A DNA stretch of 64,000 nt from Cryobacterium sp. PH31-O1 (GTDB lineage: Bacteria; Actinomycetota; Actinomycetes; Actinomycetales; Microbacteriaceae), in contig NZ_JASITB010000002.1 in NCBI RefSeq assembly GCF_030063455.1, positions 124,001-188,000 of the forward strand, given 5' to 3'. The translations under genes were made by a program, and so were the position numbers. The number at the start of each line of letters is the position of its first letter. Positions within the stretch are counted from its first letter, which is position 1. Shown one piece after another: positions 34,502 to 43,824 of the stretch. The notes below the pieces were generated by a model. The model did not search any database, had not been told where the DNA came from, and saw only the letters and a list, made by a program, of their open reading frames with translations.

Positions 34502-35581
34502 CTACCGGGCGGCGTTCAGGCGGGTCGCGGCGAGTCGCTCGGCGGCCGCGAGTGTCGTGATCTCGTTCGCGCGGGCATCCGTGAAGATCTGGGTGAGAAC
34601 GCAGCCGATCGCCGCGACGCGTTCGGTGATCAGGTCGAGGTCGGCGTTCGGCTCGCTCGCCAGGTCGAGGTAGACGACACCGCCGGCGTTGACGACAAAG
34701 TCCGGCGCCCAGAGAATGCCCCGCGCGTCGAGGAGGGCCGCCCCGGTGGGGTTGGCGAGCTGGTTGTTGGCAGCGCCGCACACGCCGAGCACGTTGAGCT
34801 CCGCTATTACGGCTGAGGTCAGCACCCCGCCGAGGCCACACGGCACGAACAGGTCGGCGTGCACCCGGTGCGCGCCTTCGACCGACACCCAGCCGGCGCC
34901 GAGCGCGTCGGCCAGCGCGCGTTTGTCCGGGTTGATGTCGGTGACGGTGAGGGTGGCGCCGGCGGCGGCGAGTGCGGTGGCGAGGCGTCCGCCGACCTGG
35001 CCGAGGCCGGAGATCACCAGATGACGCCCGCGCACCTCGCGGCTTCCGAACAGTGCCTCCAAGGTCGATTCGATGCTCGCATACACGCCGGCCGCGGTCG
35101 CTTCCGCTGGCTCGCCGACGCCGCCGGTCGCGGCGGGCAGCCCGCAGACGTGACGCGTTCGTTCGGCGACGATGGCCATGAGTTCGGCGCTCGTGCCGAC
35201 GTCTTCGGCCGTCATGTAGGCGCCGTTCAGGCTCTCGATGGCGTCGCCGAGGTCGAGCATCGCCAGGCGCTTCTCAGCATCGGTCAGCACGGTGCCCAGC
35301 GGCAGGTAGATCACCGATTTGCCGCCGCCGCGGCTCAGGCCGGCGGCCGCGTTCTTGAGGGTCATGGCGGCCGAGAGGCGCAGCGCGTCGGCGACCGCGT
35401 CGGTCCAGCTCGCGTATTGCCAGAGGCGGGCGCCGCCGAGGGCCTGGCCGAGACGGGTGGAATGGACGGCCACCGCAATTATCAGTCCCGAGCGTACACC
35501 GGTCGTGATCAGCACTTTCTCGTGCGACAGCGCGATCTGCGCGAGAGAATCGAGGGCTGCGGCTGGGTGCGTGAGGGTCAT
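34502..35581 (-). CDS. Leucine/valine dehydrogenase-type amino acid dehydrogenase
   Basis: The 359-residue protein fits the Glu/Leu/Phe/Val dehydrogenase superfamily, Leu/Val branch by length. The catalytic region 'MTLKNAAAGLSRGGGKSVI' has the two conserved Lys residues; 'YMTAEDVGTSAELM' and the NAD-binding 'VISGLGQVGGRLATAL' followed by 'DIN' are also typical. It would interconvert branched-chain amino acids and 2-oxo acids with NAD+. GGAG lies seven bases before the ATG. Leu, Val and Phe specificity cannot be separated from sequence alone. Confidence 0.88.
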   Translation of the reverse strand: MTLTHPAAALDSLAQIALSHEKVLITTGVRSGLIIAVAVHSTRLGQALGGARLWQYASWTDAVADALRLSAAMTLKNAAAGLSRGGGKSVIYLPLGTVLTDAEKRLAMLDLGDAIESLNGAYMTAEDVGTSAELMAIVAERTRHVCGLPAATGGVGEPAEATAAGVYASIESTLEALFGSREVRGRHLVISGLGQVGGRLATALAAAGATLTVTDINPDKRALADALGAGWVSVEGAHRVHADLFVPCGLGGVLTSAVIAELNVLGVCGAANNQLANPTGAALLDARGILWAPDFVVNAGGVVYLDLASEPNADLDLITERVAAIGCVLTQIFTDARANEITTLAAAERLAATRLNAAR

Positions 35582-35671
35582 GGAAACTCCGTTGTTTCGG
35601 GCCTTGTGGGCCGGATGCGGCGGCGCCGGTGTGTGGCACCGCCTCGAACAGGATAACCGGAGTAGCTACGC

Positions 35672-35705
35672 AAAAAGCACCCCCGATCGAATATCGAGGG
35701 TGCTT
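35672..35705 (-). terminator. Rho-independent terminator after purH
   Basis: A 13-bp stem with one mismatch (AAGCACCC...GGGTGCTT) and a CGAAT loop is followed on the minus strand by TTTTT. Confidence 0.85.
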
Positions 35706-35717
35706 GTCGCGTTCGTG

Positions 35718-37385
35718 CTAGTGGAAGAAGTGGCGCTCTCCCGTGAAGTACATCGAAACACCGGCCGCAGTCGCCGCGGCGATGACCTCGGGGTCGCGTA
35801 CCGAACCGCCGGGCTGCACGACGGCTGCGATTCCGCCTTCGAGCAGCACCTCGAGGCCGTCAGCGAAAGGGAAGAACGCGTCCGACGCGGCGACCGAGCC
35901 CTCGGCCCGTTCGCCGGCGCGGCTCACGGCGAGGTGGCAGGAGTCGACCCGGTTGACCTGGCCCATGCCCACACCAACGGATGCTCCGGCGTGCGCGAGC
36001 AGAATAGCGTTCGACTTCACGGAACGGCACGACTTCCACGCGAATTCGAGGTCGGCGCGGGTAGCGGCATCCACTTCGGGGCCGGCCACGAGGGTCCAGC
36101 CGTCCGAGCTGAAGCCTTCGAAGCTGTCGGTCTCCTGCACGAGCAGGCCACCAGAGATCTGGTGCAGTTCAAGCGAGGAACGCTCGTAGTCGGCGGGCAG
36201 CTCCAGCAGTCGAATGTTCTTCTTCTTGGTCAGCAGTTCAACGGCGGCCGGTTCGAAGCCGGGGGCTACGAGCACCTCGGTGAAGATCTCACTGATGGTT
36301 TGGGCCATGTTGAACGTGACGACGCGGTTCGCGGCGATCACTCCGCCGAACGCGGAGATCGGGTCGCAGGCGTGAGCGCGCAGGTGCGCGGATGCGATGG
36401 CATCCGGTGCGTTGGGCTTGGCAAGGGCGATACCGCAGGGGTTGGCGTGCTTGACGATGGCGACGGCCGGCTCATTGAAGTCGAAGGCGGCGCGCACCGC
36501 GGCATCCGCATCGACGTAGTTGTTGTACGACATGTCCTTGCCGTGCAGCTGCCGGGCCTGGGCGATGCCGCGGCCGCCTTCGCCCACGTAGAGCGCGGCA
36601 GCCTGGTGCGAGTTTTCGCCGTAGCGCAGGATCGCCTCACGGGTGACCTCGATGCCGAGTCCCTCGGGGAACGGTGACTCGTCGTCGTCCTCCTCGTCGT
36701 CGGCTTCGAAGGTGACGTCTTCGTCGAGCGCCTCGGTGTCGTCCTGCCACTGGTCGTAGACGTTCTCGGTGAACCAGGCCGACACGCTCAGGTCGTAGTC
36801 GGCGGTGTGCTCAAAGGCGAGCGAAGCGAATTTCTGACGCAGCTTGAGGGTCGAACCGCCGGCGGTGATGGCTTCGATGATCTCGCCATAGTTGGCCGGG
36901 TCGACGGCGATGGCCACGTTGGCATGGTTCTTAGCGGATGCCCGCACCAGCGCCGGTCCGCCGATATCGATCTGCTCGATCACGTCGGCCGGTTCGGCAC
37001 CGCTCTCGACGGTTTCAACGAACGGGTACAGGTTGACCACGACGAGCTGGAATGCCCTGATACCGAGCTCGGTCAGCTGCGCTTCGTGGGATTCCAGGCG
37101 GAGGTCGGCGAGGATTCCGGCGTGCACGCCGGGGTGCAGGGTCTTGACCCGGCCGTCGAGGGACTCCGGAAAGCCGGTGACGGTCGAGACATCCGTCACG
37201 TCGAACCCGGCGGCGCGGATGGTGGCCGCCGTGGATCCCGTGGAGACGATTTCGACGCCATCCGCCTTCAGCGCTGCGGCGAGTTCGAGCAGGCCGGCCT
37301 TGTCGCTCACAGAGATGAGTGCGCGCTCGATACGGATCTGGTCTCGGTTACGGTACAAGCTGGGCGCGCTGGTGTGAGCGGTCAT
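35718..37385 (-). CDS. purH: Bifunctional AICAR formyltransferase / IMP cyclohydrolase
   Basis: PurH does the last two steps to IMP, taking a formyl group from 10-formyl-THF. The 555-residue protein has the MGS-like IMP cyclohydrolase domain ('[18 protein letters not shown]', '[10 protein letters not shown]', '[15 protein letters not shown]') and the AICAR formyltransferase domain ('LRYGENSHQ', '[12 protein letters not shown]', '[12 protein letters not shown]'). Residues about 214-237 form a highly acidic insert of Asp and Glu between the domains, which makes it slightly longer than usual. It overlaps purN by four bases, and a terminator follows. Confidence 0.98.
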   Translation of the reverse strand: MTAHTSAPSLYRNRDQIRIERALISVSDKAGLLELAAALKADGVEIVSTGSTAATIRAAGFDVTDVSTVTGFPESLDGRVKTLHPGVHAGILADLRLESHEAQLTELGIRAFQLVVVNLYPFVETVESGAEPADVIEQIDIGGPALVRASAKNHANVAIAVDPANYGEIIEAITAGGSTLKLRQKFASLAFEHTADYDLSVSAWFTENVYDQWQDDTEALDEDVTFEADDEEDDDESPFPEGLGIEVTREAILRYGENSHQAAALYVGEGGRGIAQARQLHGKDMSYNNYVDADAAVRAAFDFNEPAVAIVKHANPCGIALAKPNAPDAIASAHLRAHACDPISAFGGVIAANRVVTFNMAQTISEIFTEVLVAPGFEPAAVELLTKKKNIRLLELPADYERSSLELHQISGGLLVQETDSFEGFSSDGWTLVAGPEVDAATRADLEFAWKSCRSVKSNAILLAHAGASVGVGMGQVNRVDSCHLAVSRAGERAEGSVAASDAFFPFADGLEVLLEGGIAAVVQPGGSVRDPEVIAAATAAGVSMYFTGERHFFH

Positions 37386-37975
37386 GCGTTGGAGTTCTCC
37401 TTGAGGTTCATGTGTCCGTTGGCGATGTCGAGCACGGTCTGGATCAGCAGGCGGCGTTCGACGATCTTGATGCGATTCTGAAGGGAAGTTTCGGTGTCAC
37501 CCGGCAGAACGGCGACGCGCTCCTGCACCAGGATGGGGCCCTCGTCGACACCGTTGTCGACCACGATGATGCTCGCACCGGTCTGCACAGCACCGGCGGC
37601 GAGGGCGTCGCGCACGGCGTGCGCCCCGGGGAACTCGGGCAGGTAGGCCGGATGGGTGTTGATCAGATTCGGCGACAGTGCGGCGACCACGCGCGGCGGG
37701 AGCAAGCGCATCATTCCGCTGAGCACGACCAGGTCGGGCTGCCACTGCTGAATCTGCGCGAGCAGCTCGTCGCCCCAGGCAGCGCGGTCGGCGAAGGAAG
37801 AGAATGGGACGGAAAAAGCCGGGATGCCGAATTCGAACCCGAGCTCAAGTCCATCGGCATCGCGGTCCGCCCCGATCGCGACGACTCTGGCCGGAAACTC
37901 GGCGTCTTCTGACGCCTCCAGCAGGGCTCGCAGATTGGATCCTCCGCCGGAGATCAGCACGACAATAGACAGCAC
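37382..37975 (-). CDS. purN: Phosphoribosylglycinamide formyltransferase 1
   Basis: PurN transfers formyl from 10-formyl-THF to GAR in purine synthesis. The 197-residue protein has the N-terminal '[16 protein letters not shown]' phosphate loop and the catalytic triad segments '[16 protein letters not shown]' (Asn, His) and '[11 protein letters not shown]' (Asp). The start appears to be GTG at 37975. It lies nine bases after the DUF6350 gene and overlaps purH by four bases, the usual actinobacterial order. Confidence 0.97.
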   Translation of the reverse strand: MLSIVVLISGGGSNLRALLEASEDAEFPARVVAIGADRDADGLELGFEFGIPAFSVPFSSFADRAAWGDELLAQIQQWQPDLVVLSGMMRLLPPRVVAALSPNLINTHPAYLPEFPGAHAVRDALAAGAVQTGASIIVVDNGVDEGPILVQERVAVLPGDTETSLQNRIKIVERRLLIQTVLDIANGHMNLKENSNA

Positions 37976-37984
37976 GGTCTGAGC

Positions 37985-39232
37985 CTACCGTTTGACGCGG
38001 CGCACCGACGGGAGTCGCACCCGGCCGGCCAGCATGCCGAGGGCAGCAGCGACACCGATTTCGGCGGCGGCCAGCGCCCCCACCAGCAGCGGATTCGGCC
38101 CGACCTCCACGAGACGGCCCGGCCCCATCGCGCCGGCCGACCACCAGGCGAGCAGGCCGAGCAGCGCGCCGCCGACAACCCCCATGCCCAGGCCGGTGAG
38201 CACATGCTCGAGCGTGGTGCGCTTGGGTACTCCCGGGCGGTCCAAAAACTGCCGGGTCACGACCGCGAGAATAAAGCCAATCAGCACCGGCACGAGCAGG
38301 CCGACAAAACCGTAGGCCGGGGTGCCCTGCGGCAGCGCGCCGAATAGGGGCAGGCCGGGCAGGGTACCGACGACGGTGCCGATCGGCGAGACGCTCGTGC
38401 CAACGCCGAGCGCGATGCCCGGCCCGACGAACCAGGCGGCGGCCCAGATGACCAGGTTGGGAATGAGGGCGAGCTGGGCGAGGGTGATGGTGGCGCCGCC
38501 GAAAACACCGGCCTGCACCGCCTCATACAGCCCGATGATGGTTGCGTAGTTGACCGCGATGAGCACGGCCACGGCCACGGCCGACACGATCAGCACCCCG
38601 GCGGCAGCCGCTGTTCCGCCGCGCAGAGCGCCCTCGATGACGGTGCGAATGGTGTGCGGCATGCGCTGGTACCACGAGCGGATGCTGCGACTCACCCGGT
38701 CCACAGCGTCAACGGCCCCCGCAGTCTTGCGCCGCCCCAGTTCCGCCCCCACCAGAACTCCGGCGGCATAGATGAGCGTTGGCAGCACAAGCCCCTGCAG
38801 CGCATTGGGCACGACCGTTTGCGACACGGCGGACAGGGTCACCAGCGTGGTGAGAATGGCGTAGGTGCCCACGGCAACGCCGGCGCCGGTCCAGCGGTGC
38901 GGGGTTTCTGCGGCACGCCGACCGGTATGCACGCCCATGAGAACCGAGAGCATCGCAAACCCGAGCGGTACCACCGAGATCAGAAACGGGGTGTCTGCGC
39001 CGGCCAGGCCCAGCGCCGCGGCCACGTCCGGGCCGAGGTGCACCGTGAGATCGACGCCGTTTCCGAGCAGCCAGATGTCGGCCGCAGCGCGCCAGAACAC
39101 AAACCATTCCACCGACAGACCGAAGTGGGCGGCCCAGAGTACGGTGAGCGGCACCATGGCAATGCCGATACCAATGGCGACGACAAGTAATGCCTCGAGA
39201 GCGGCGAGCAGGGCGGTCGTTATGCGGTTCAT
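37985..39232 (-). CDS. DUF6350-family polytopic membrane protein
   Basis: The product is about 415 residues with roughly 9-10 hydrophobic segments. It has 'AHFGLSVEWFVFWRAAADIWLLG' near the N-terminus (part 'WFVFWRAAADIWLLG'), a feature I associate with the DUF6350 proteins that precede purN-purH in many actinobacteria. Function is unknown; the conserved linkage suggests some tie to purine synthesis or shared regulation. I chose the ATG at 39232; the frame opens at 39277. TAGGCT lies eight bases upstream of the start. Arg/Lys-rich C-terminus. Confidence 0.78.
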   Translation of the reverse strand: MNRITTALLAALEALLVVAIGIGIAMVPLTVLWAAHFGLSVEWFVFWRAAADIWLLGNGVDLTVHLGPDVAAALGLAGADTPFLISVVPLGFAMLSVLMGVHTGRRAAETPHRWTGAGVAVGTYAILTTLVTLSAVSQTVVPNALQGLVLPTLIYAAGVLVGAELGRRKTAGAVDAVDRVSRSIRSWYQRMPHTIRTVIEGALRGGTAAAAGVLIVSAVAVAVLIAVNYATIIGLYEAVQAGVFGGATITLAQLALIPNLVIWAAAWFVGPGIALGVGTSVSPIGTVVGTLPGLPLFGALPQGTPAYGFVGLLVPVLIGFILAVVTRQFLDRPGVPKRTTLEHVLTGLGMGVVGGALLGLLAWWSAGAMGPGRLVEVGPNPLLVGALAAAEIGVAAALGMLAGRVRLPSVRRVKR

Positions 39233-39306
39233 CCGTTGCGAGCCTATATCGCCGGGCCGACAATGCTCGCCACACACGCCAATGCCGGACTCCTACACCG
39301 GCCCCC

Positions 39307-39415
39307 CGTTCATAACTGCGGAGATCTCGGGCGTGCGGCGCGGCCGCGCGCGAACCTGCGCATCTTCACGCGGCCCGTCCCGGGCACCCGCTGACAATCT
39401 CCGCAGATATGAACG
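39307..39415. repeat. MITE-like element with terminal inverted repeats, copy 2
   Basis: CGTTCATAACTGCGGAGAT at 39307-39325 is repeated inverted at 39397-39415 with one mismatch. The left end matches the element at 2623 in 18 of 19 bases. The interior is GC-rich with no ORF. It sits between the DUF6350 start and the sucD terminator. Confidence 0.8.
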
Positions 39416-39435
39416 CTCACCAGCGCCGACCCGCG

Positions 39436-39470
39436 CAAAAGGGGCCCGCCGACAATCCGGCGAGCCCCTT
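39436..39470 (-). terminator. Rho-independent terminator after sucD
   Basis: A 13-bp stem with one mismatch (AAGGGGC...GCCCCTT) is followed on the minus strand by TTTT. It lies 12 bp after the sucD stop. Confidence 0.85.
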
Positions 39471-39482
39471 CAATGAAACGAA

Positions 39483-40370
39483 TTACAGCGCTGCGAGCGC
39501 CTCGCGCAACAGGGTGGCAGCCTCACTCGGCGTCTTGCCGACCTTGACTCCGGCGGCCTCGAGGGCCTCCTTCTTGCCCTGGGCGGTTCCGGCTCCATCG
39601 GAGACGATGGCGCCAGCGTGGCCCATGGTCTTACCTTCGGGGGCGGTGAAGCCGGCCACGTAGCCGATGACCGGCTTCGTGACGTGCGCCTTAATGTACT
39701 CGGCGGCCTTCTCTTCAGCGTCGCCGCCGATTTCGCCGATCATGACGATGGCCTTGGTCTCCGGGTCGTTCTCGAACGCCTCGAGCGCATCGATGTGCGT
39801 GGTGCCGATGATGGGGTCACCACCGATACCGATCGCGGTGGAGAAGCCGAGGTCCCGCAGTTCGTACATCATCTGATAGGTCAGGGTGCCGCTCTTGGAG
39901 ACGAGCCCGACCGGCCCCTTGACGGTGATGTTCGCCGGGGTGATGCCGACGAGCGCTTCACCGGGCGTGATGATGCCGGGGCAGTTCGGGCCGATAATGC
40001 GGGTCTTGTTGCCCTTGGCCTTGGCGTAGGCCCAGAACTCAGCCGAGTCCTGCACGGGAACACCCTCGGTGATGATGACGAGCAGCGGAATCTCGGCGTC
40101 GATCGCTTCGATGACGGCGTCCTTGGTGAACACCGGCGGCACGAAGATGATCGACACGTCGGCGCCGGTCTTCGCGACCGCCTCGGCGACCGTTCCGAAC
40201 ACGGGCAGCTCGACGCTGCCGTGCACGACAGTGGTGCCGGCCTTGCGGGCGTTGACGCCGCCGACGACCTGGGTACCAGCCTTGAGCATGAGGGCGGTGT
40301 GCTTGGTGCCCTCACCGCCGGTGATGCCCTGAACGATGACCTTGGAGTCTTTGTTGAGGAAGATTGACAT
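39483..40370 (-). CDS. sucD: Succinyl-CoA synthetase (ADP-forming) alpha subunit
   Basis: SucD carries the phospho-histidine of succinyl-CoA synthetase in the TCA cycle. The 295-residue product has the CoA-binding Rossmann region ('[18 protein letters not shown]', '[10 protein letters not shown]'), '[12 protein letters not shown]' and the active-site '[18 protein letters not shown]' (His). AAGGAC lies seven bases before the ATG. sucC is 12 bp upstream, so the two are cotranscribed, and a terminator follows. Confidence 0.98.
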   Translation of the reverse strand: MSIFLNKDSKVIVQGITGGEGTKHTALMLKAGTQVVGGVNARKAGTTVVHGSVELPVFGTVAEAVAKTGADVSIIFVPPVFTKDAVIEAIDAEIPLLVIITEGVPVQDSAEFWAYAKAKGNKTRIIGPNCPGIITPGEALVGITPANITVKGPVGLVSKSGTLTYQMMYELRDLGFSTAIGIGGDPIIGTTHIDALEAFENDPETKAIVMIGEIGGDAEEKAAEYIKAHVTKPVIGYVAGFTAPEGKTMGHAGAIVSDGAGTAQGKKEALEAAGVKVGKTPSEAATLLREALAAL

Positions 40371-40382
40371 GCTTGGTTGTCC

Positions 40383-41552
40383 TTACTTCGCTGCGTGGGC
40401 GAGCTCGGCGGCCTTGGCGGCGCCCTCGTCCATGGTGGCGGCCAGTGTTACGAGCGGGTGGTTCGCCTCGGCGAGGATGCGACGACCCTCCTCGACGTTG
40501 TTGCCGTCGAGGCGAACGACGAGCGGCTTGTTGGCACTCGAACCGAGCTCAGCGAGTGCGCCCACGATGCCCTTGGCGACGGCGTCACACGCGGTGATGC
40601 CACCGAAGACGTTGACGAAGACGCTCTTGACCTGAGGGTCACCCAGAATGACGTCGAGGCCAGCGGCCATGACCTCAGCGGATGCTCCGCCCCCGATGTC
40701 GAGGAAGTTGGCCGGTTTGACGCTGCCGAAGTTCTCGCCGGCGTAGGCGACGACGTCGAGGGTGCTCATGACGAGCCCGGCGCCGTTGCCGATGATGCCG
40801 ACTTCACCGTCGAGCTTGACGTAGTTGAGGCCGGCAGCCTTGGCCTTGGCTTCGAGCGGGTCAGCGGCGGCTGCGTCCTCAAGGAGGGCGTGCTTGGGGT
40901 GACGGAAGTCGGCGTTCTCGTCGATCGTGACCTTGCCGTCGAGGGCGATGATGTCGCCCTCTTCGGTGAGCACGAGCGGGTTGACCTCGACCAGGGTCGC
41001 GTCTTCACCCTTGAATACGTTGTACAGCTTGACGAATACCGGGGCGACCTTGTCGACGAGCTCGGCCGGGAACTTGGCGTCGATGGCGATCTGCTTCGCC
41101 ACGGCGAGGTCGATGCCGACGGAGGGATCGACTGCCGTGTAGGCGAGGGCTTCGGGCTTCTCGACGGCGAGAACTTCGATCTCCACGCCACCCTCGTAGC
41201 TGGCGAGCGACAGGTAAGACCGGTTGGACCGGTCCAGCAGCACGGAGAAGTAGAACTCCGCCTTGATGCGGGCTCCGCCTGCCACCATGACGCGGTGAAC
41301 GGTGTGACCCTTGATGTCCAGGCCCAGGATGTCGCGGCCAGCGGCCTCGGCGTCATCGGGGGTCTTGGCTACCTTGACGCCGCCGGCCTTGCCACGGCCG
41401 CCGACCTTGACCTGCGCCTTGACCACGACAACGCCACCGAGCTTCTCGGCCGCTGCACGTACTTCGGCGGGGGTGTCCGCGATGATGCCCGGCAGAACCG
41501 GCACACCATATTCCTCAAAGAGGTCTCTCGCTTGGTACTCGTAAAGATCCAC
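40383..41552 (-). CDS. sucC: Succinyl-CoA synthetase beta subunit
   Basis: SucC supplies the ATP-grasp nucleotide-binding part of succinyl-CoA synthetase. The 389-residue product starts '[22 protein letters not shown]' (here via GTG; core '[15 protein letters not shown]') and shows '[18 protein letters not shown]', '[19 protein letters not shown]' and '[14 protein letters not shown]'. GGAAGAG precedes the GTG at 41552. About 85 bp upstream lies the pseudo-palindrome shared with the icd promoter region. Confidence 0.98.
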   Translation of the reverse strand: MDLYEYQARDLFEEYGVPVLPGIIADTPAEVRAAAEKLGGVVVVKAQVKVGGRGKAGGVKVAKTPDDAEAAGRDILGLDIKGHTVHRVMVAGGARIKAEFYFSVLLDRSNRSYLSLASYEGGVEIEVLAVEKPEALAYTAVDPSVGIDLAVAKQIAIDAKFPAELVDKVAPVFVKLYNVFKGEDATLVEVNPLVLTEEGDIIALDGKVTIDENADFRHPKHALLEDAAAADPLEAKAKAAGLNYVKLDGEVGIIGNGAGLVMSTLDVVAYAGENFGSVKPANFLDIGGGASAEVMAAGLDVILGDPQVKSVFVNVFGGITACDAVAKGIVGALAELGSSANKPLVVRLDGNNVEEGRRILAEANHPLVTLAATMDEGAAKAAELAHAAK

Positions 41553-41637
41553 GCTGCTCTTCCAATCCGCGTCTTGGCGATCACACCGCCGGTGAAGATA
41601 TATGAGGTTGTTGGTAACAGCAGTCGTTGTCGTAAAT

Positions 41638-41655
41638 TAGCTCGACATCAAGACA
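41638..41655. promoter_or_regulatory. Operator candidate upstream of sucC, shared with icd
   Basis: TAGCTCGACATCAAGACA matches the icd site in 14 of 18 bases in either orientation, and the flanking CGTAAATTA matches CGTAATTTA there. It lies about 85 bases before the sucC start. Confidence 0.6.
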
Positions 41656-41772
41656 TACCGGCCCATAGAAACTCTATCGCCTGAATCGAACGTCTCGGCG
41701 CACCCCGCGACCGTCAGTCAGCTACGCCGAAGGCTAGCCACACCTTGCTGGACGACAGCGGCGCCGATTGTT

Positions 41773-41778
41773 TATCGT
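41773..41778 (+). promoter_or_regulatory. Putative -10 box for the VIT1/CCC1 gene
   Basis: TATCGT ends six bases before the ATG at 41785. Confidence 0.5.
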
Positions 41779-41784
41779 AGGGCT

Positions 41785-42495
41785 ATGACTGCTCTTGCCC
41801 AAGCGGTGGAACCGCATGCCGCCGGCCTTGCCTCCCGGCTGAACTGGCTACGCGCCGGTGTTCTGGGCGCGAATGACGGCATCGTCTCCGTTGCCGCGCT
41901 CGTCGTGGGTGTTGCCGCCGCCACGACGGACTCTCACGTCATTCTCATCGCCGGTGTGGCGAGCCTGCTCGCTGGCGCCATCTCGATGGCCCTCGGCGAA
42001 TACGTCTCGGTGAGCAGCCAGCGCGACTCCGAACGTGCCCTGATCGCCAAGGAAACCTGGGAACTCGAGAACGAGCCCGAGGAGGAACTCGCCGAACTGG
42101 CCGGATTCTACGAGGCCAAGGGGCTCTCCAGCACGACGGCCCAGCAGGTGGCGATCGAGCTGACCCAGCATGATGCCCTGGCCGCCCACCTCGAAGTTGA
42201 ACTGCACATCACCGAGCAGGATGTGTCGAACCCGTGGCACGCGGCCTACGCATCCGCTATCGCTTTCACCGTCGGCGCTGCGCTCCCCCTGCTTGCCGTG
42301 CTGCTGCCGCCAGCGGAGTACCGGATCGGTGCCACGTTCGTCGCGGTATTGATCGCGCTCGTCGTCACCGGCTGGCTCAGCGCCCATCTCGGCAGCAGCC
42401 CCAAGCCGCGGGCCATCGCGCGCATCGTCATCGGCGGCATCCTCGCCCTCGCCGTTACCTATGTAATCGGGGCCCTCATCGGCGGCAGCGTCTAG
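41785..42495 (+). CDS. VIT1/CCC1-family divalent metal transporter
   Basis: The 236-residue protein has five predicted helices, two at the N-terminus and three at the C-terminus, separated by a hydrophilic metal-binding-type region rich in Glu. Typical motifs are 'LNWLRAGVLGANDGIVSVAAL', core 'RAGVLGANDGIVS', and 'GAISMALGEYVSVSSQRDSE'. The family moves Fe2+ or Mn2+ out of the cytosol against H+. The cytosolic Glu cluster 'ENEPEEELAEL' fits the metal-binding segment. The start is leaderless-type. It is followed by an independent DUF3054 gene. Confidence 0.9.
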   Translation: MTALAQAVEPHAAGLASRLNWLRAGVLGANDGIVSVAALVVGVAAATTDSHVILIAGVASLLAGAISMALGEYVSVSSQRDSERALIAKETWELENEPEEELAELAGFYEAKGLSSTTAQQVAIELTQHDALAAHLEVELHITEQDVSNPWHAAYASAIAFTVGAALPLLAVLLPPAEYRIGATFVAVLIALVVTGWLSAHLGSSPKPRAIARIVIGGILALAVTYVIGALIGGSV

Positions 42496-42543
42496 TCGAG
42501 CCGGGCTCACAGCTAACACCGGGTTACGCCCCCACCGCGTGGC

Positions 42544-42549
42544 TAGGCT
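42544..42549 (+). promoter_or_regulatory. Putative -10 box for the DUF3054 gene
   Basis: TAGGCT ends six bases before the ATG at 42556. Confidence 0.55.
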
Positions 42550-42555
42550 GAAAAT

Positions 42556-42966
42556 ATGGCATCACTGCACATTGGAGCTGGCCCCATTTCTCGATCATCA
42601 ATCATTACGGCGGGCGTGTTCGACGCGGTTCTCGTGCTCGCGTTCGCCATCATCGGTCGATTGAGCCACGGCGAGAGCCTGGCCGGTGTCGGCGTTACCT
42701 ACTGGCCCTTCCTCGGTGGGTTGATCATCGGCTGGCTGCTGGTGCGTGCCTGGCGTCACCCACGCGACACCGTCTGGACCGGCCTCGCAATCTGGATCGT
42801 GACCGTGGCCGGCGGCCTTCTGCTGCGCGTGGCCAGCGGCCAGGGAGTTCAACTGAGTTTCGCTATCGTCACGACCATCGTGCTCGGAGTGTTCCTGCTC
42901 GGCTGGCGCGCCATCGACGCGCTCCTGCGCCGCACCGCGCGCAAGCGGATGCCTGCCGCCGTCTAG
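42556..42966 (+). CDS. DUF3054-family membrane protein
   Basis: The 136-residue protein has four hydrophobic helices. 'VFDAVLVLAFAIIGRLSHGE', then 'WPFLGGLIIGWLLVRAWRHP', 'GLLLRVASGQG' and 'LGVFLLGWRAID' fit DUF3054, an actinobacterial family of unknown function. The leaderless-type box is TAGGCT. No operon partner is seen; the next stretch is a pseudogene. Confidence 0.82.
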   Translation: MASLHIGAGPISRSSIITAGVFDAVLVLAFAIIGRLSHGESLAGVGVTYWPFLGGLIIGWLLVRAWRHPRDTVWTGLAIWIVTVAGGLLLRVASGQGVQLSFAIVTTIVLGVFLLGWRAIDALLRRTARKRMPAAV

Positions 42967-43080
42967 TCGACTCATTCCGCCGCACTTTTATCGTATCTAC
43001 ATTCGATACTCAGAGTTAGATCACAGGATAAAATCTGAGCTAGTCTCGATTTTCTGTTCGATGCATGAGATAATTTAGGC

Positions 43081-43440
43081 ATGACACTACCGCCCGCAAC
43101 CTGCTCTGCGTGAGCAAACTGTTGCAGCATTCCCGGCCCGCCACCCGCGCCAAGCTCGCCAAGCTCGCCAACGGGTCGATCAGTTACCGGCACGTTAAGG
43201 TCATCGTCGACAACGTCCTATCCCCGCCCGACGAGGCCTGGGCCGAAGCCCTCACCGATGTCGACCGTGAACCAGCTGCAGACGCGGGCGATCACCGTGC
43301 GGGAACTCTCCCACCCCGCCACCCGCCTCGGACCGGGTTCGGCCGCAAGCGCCGCAGGACGTGCCGCATGAAGCGCTCGCGGCCCCACCGGGGCATCGCG
43401 CAGAGGCCCCTATCGCCGGTCCGAGCCACAGACGACGACG
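43081..43440 (+). pseudogene. Remnant of a DUF222/HNH endonuclease gene
   Basis: From about 43095 one frame reads 'RPATRAKLAKLANGSISYRH' followed by 'VKVIVDN', which closely follows the DUF222 pattern found N-terminal to HNH nucleases in Micrococcales (about 'LPATRAALAxGxISYRHAxVIVD'). The match ends near 43250; later similarity to the DUF222 middle part appears only in another frame ('QTRAITVRELSHP'). No HNH catalytic motif remains. The start and the frame are both broken, so this is a decayed copy of a multicopy family. The upstream stretch 42967-43080 is AT-rich and holds no gene. Confidence 0.6.
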
Positions 43441-43471
43441 CGCGCTGGCCCTGCGCCGGGCACGTGCGCCC

Positions 43472-43523
43472 GGCATCTGCTGCAGGCACCTGCGGTCGGC
43501 ACCTGCGGCAGGCACCTGCGGTA
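43472..43523. repeat. 13-bp tandem repeat, four units
   Basis: GGCATCTGCTGCA, GGCACCTGCGGTC, GGCACCTGCGGCA and GGCACCTGCGGTA follow each other without gaps, just after the DUF222 remnant. From 43524 to 43824 I see no gene. Confidence 0.9.
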
Positions 43524-43824
43524 GACGCTGCCGATGAGCGGTAGTAGTCTCACCGCCGAGAGTCCGAGACGTCGGTTTCTCGCGCATTTATCATTGTGAA
43601 TGTTCCCGCACTGGAGCTCGAAACCATCCGGGCACTCGACGGCGTGGCGGCAAGGTGACAGCGGGTGCCGACACCGATTAGAACCGGGGCGCCCGCCCCA
43701 CCGACCACCTGCATCGAGCGTCGCACCTCGATGTTCACACTCCGATGCTCGCACCGCCAACGCGAAAGACCTCGATGAGCAGCCCCGAGACTTCTGCCGT
43801 TCGCGGCACACGACGAGCGCGGCA

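Noticed and set aside
37976-39306. Riboswitch before the DUF6350-purN-purH operon
   Set aside because: I looked for the same pfl blocks there because purH is a common target, but they are absent.
40377-41684. A 435-codon plus-strand frame antisense to sucC
   Set aside because: It is a shadow of sucC with no recognisable domain.
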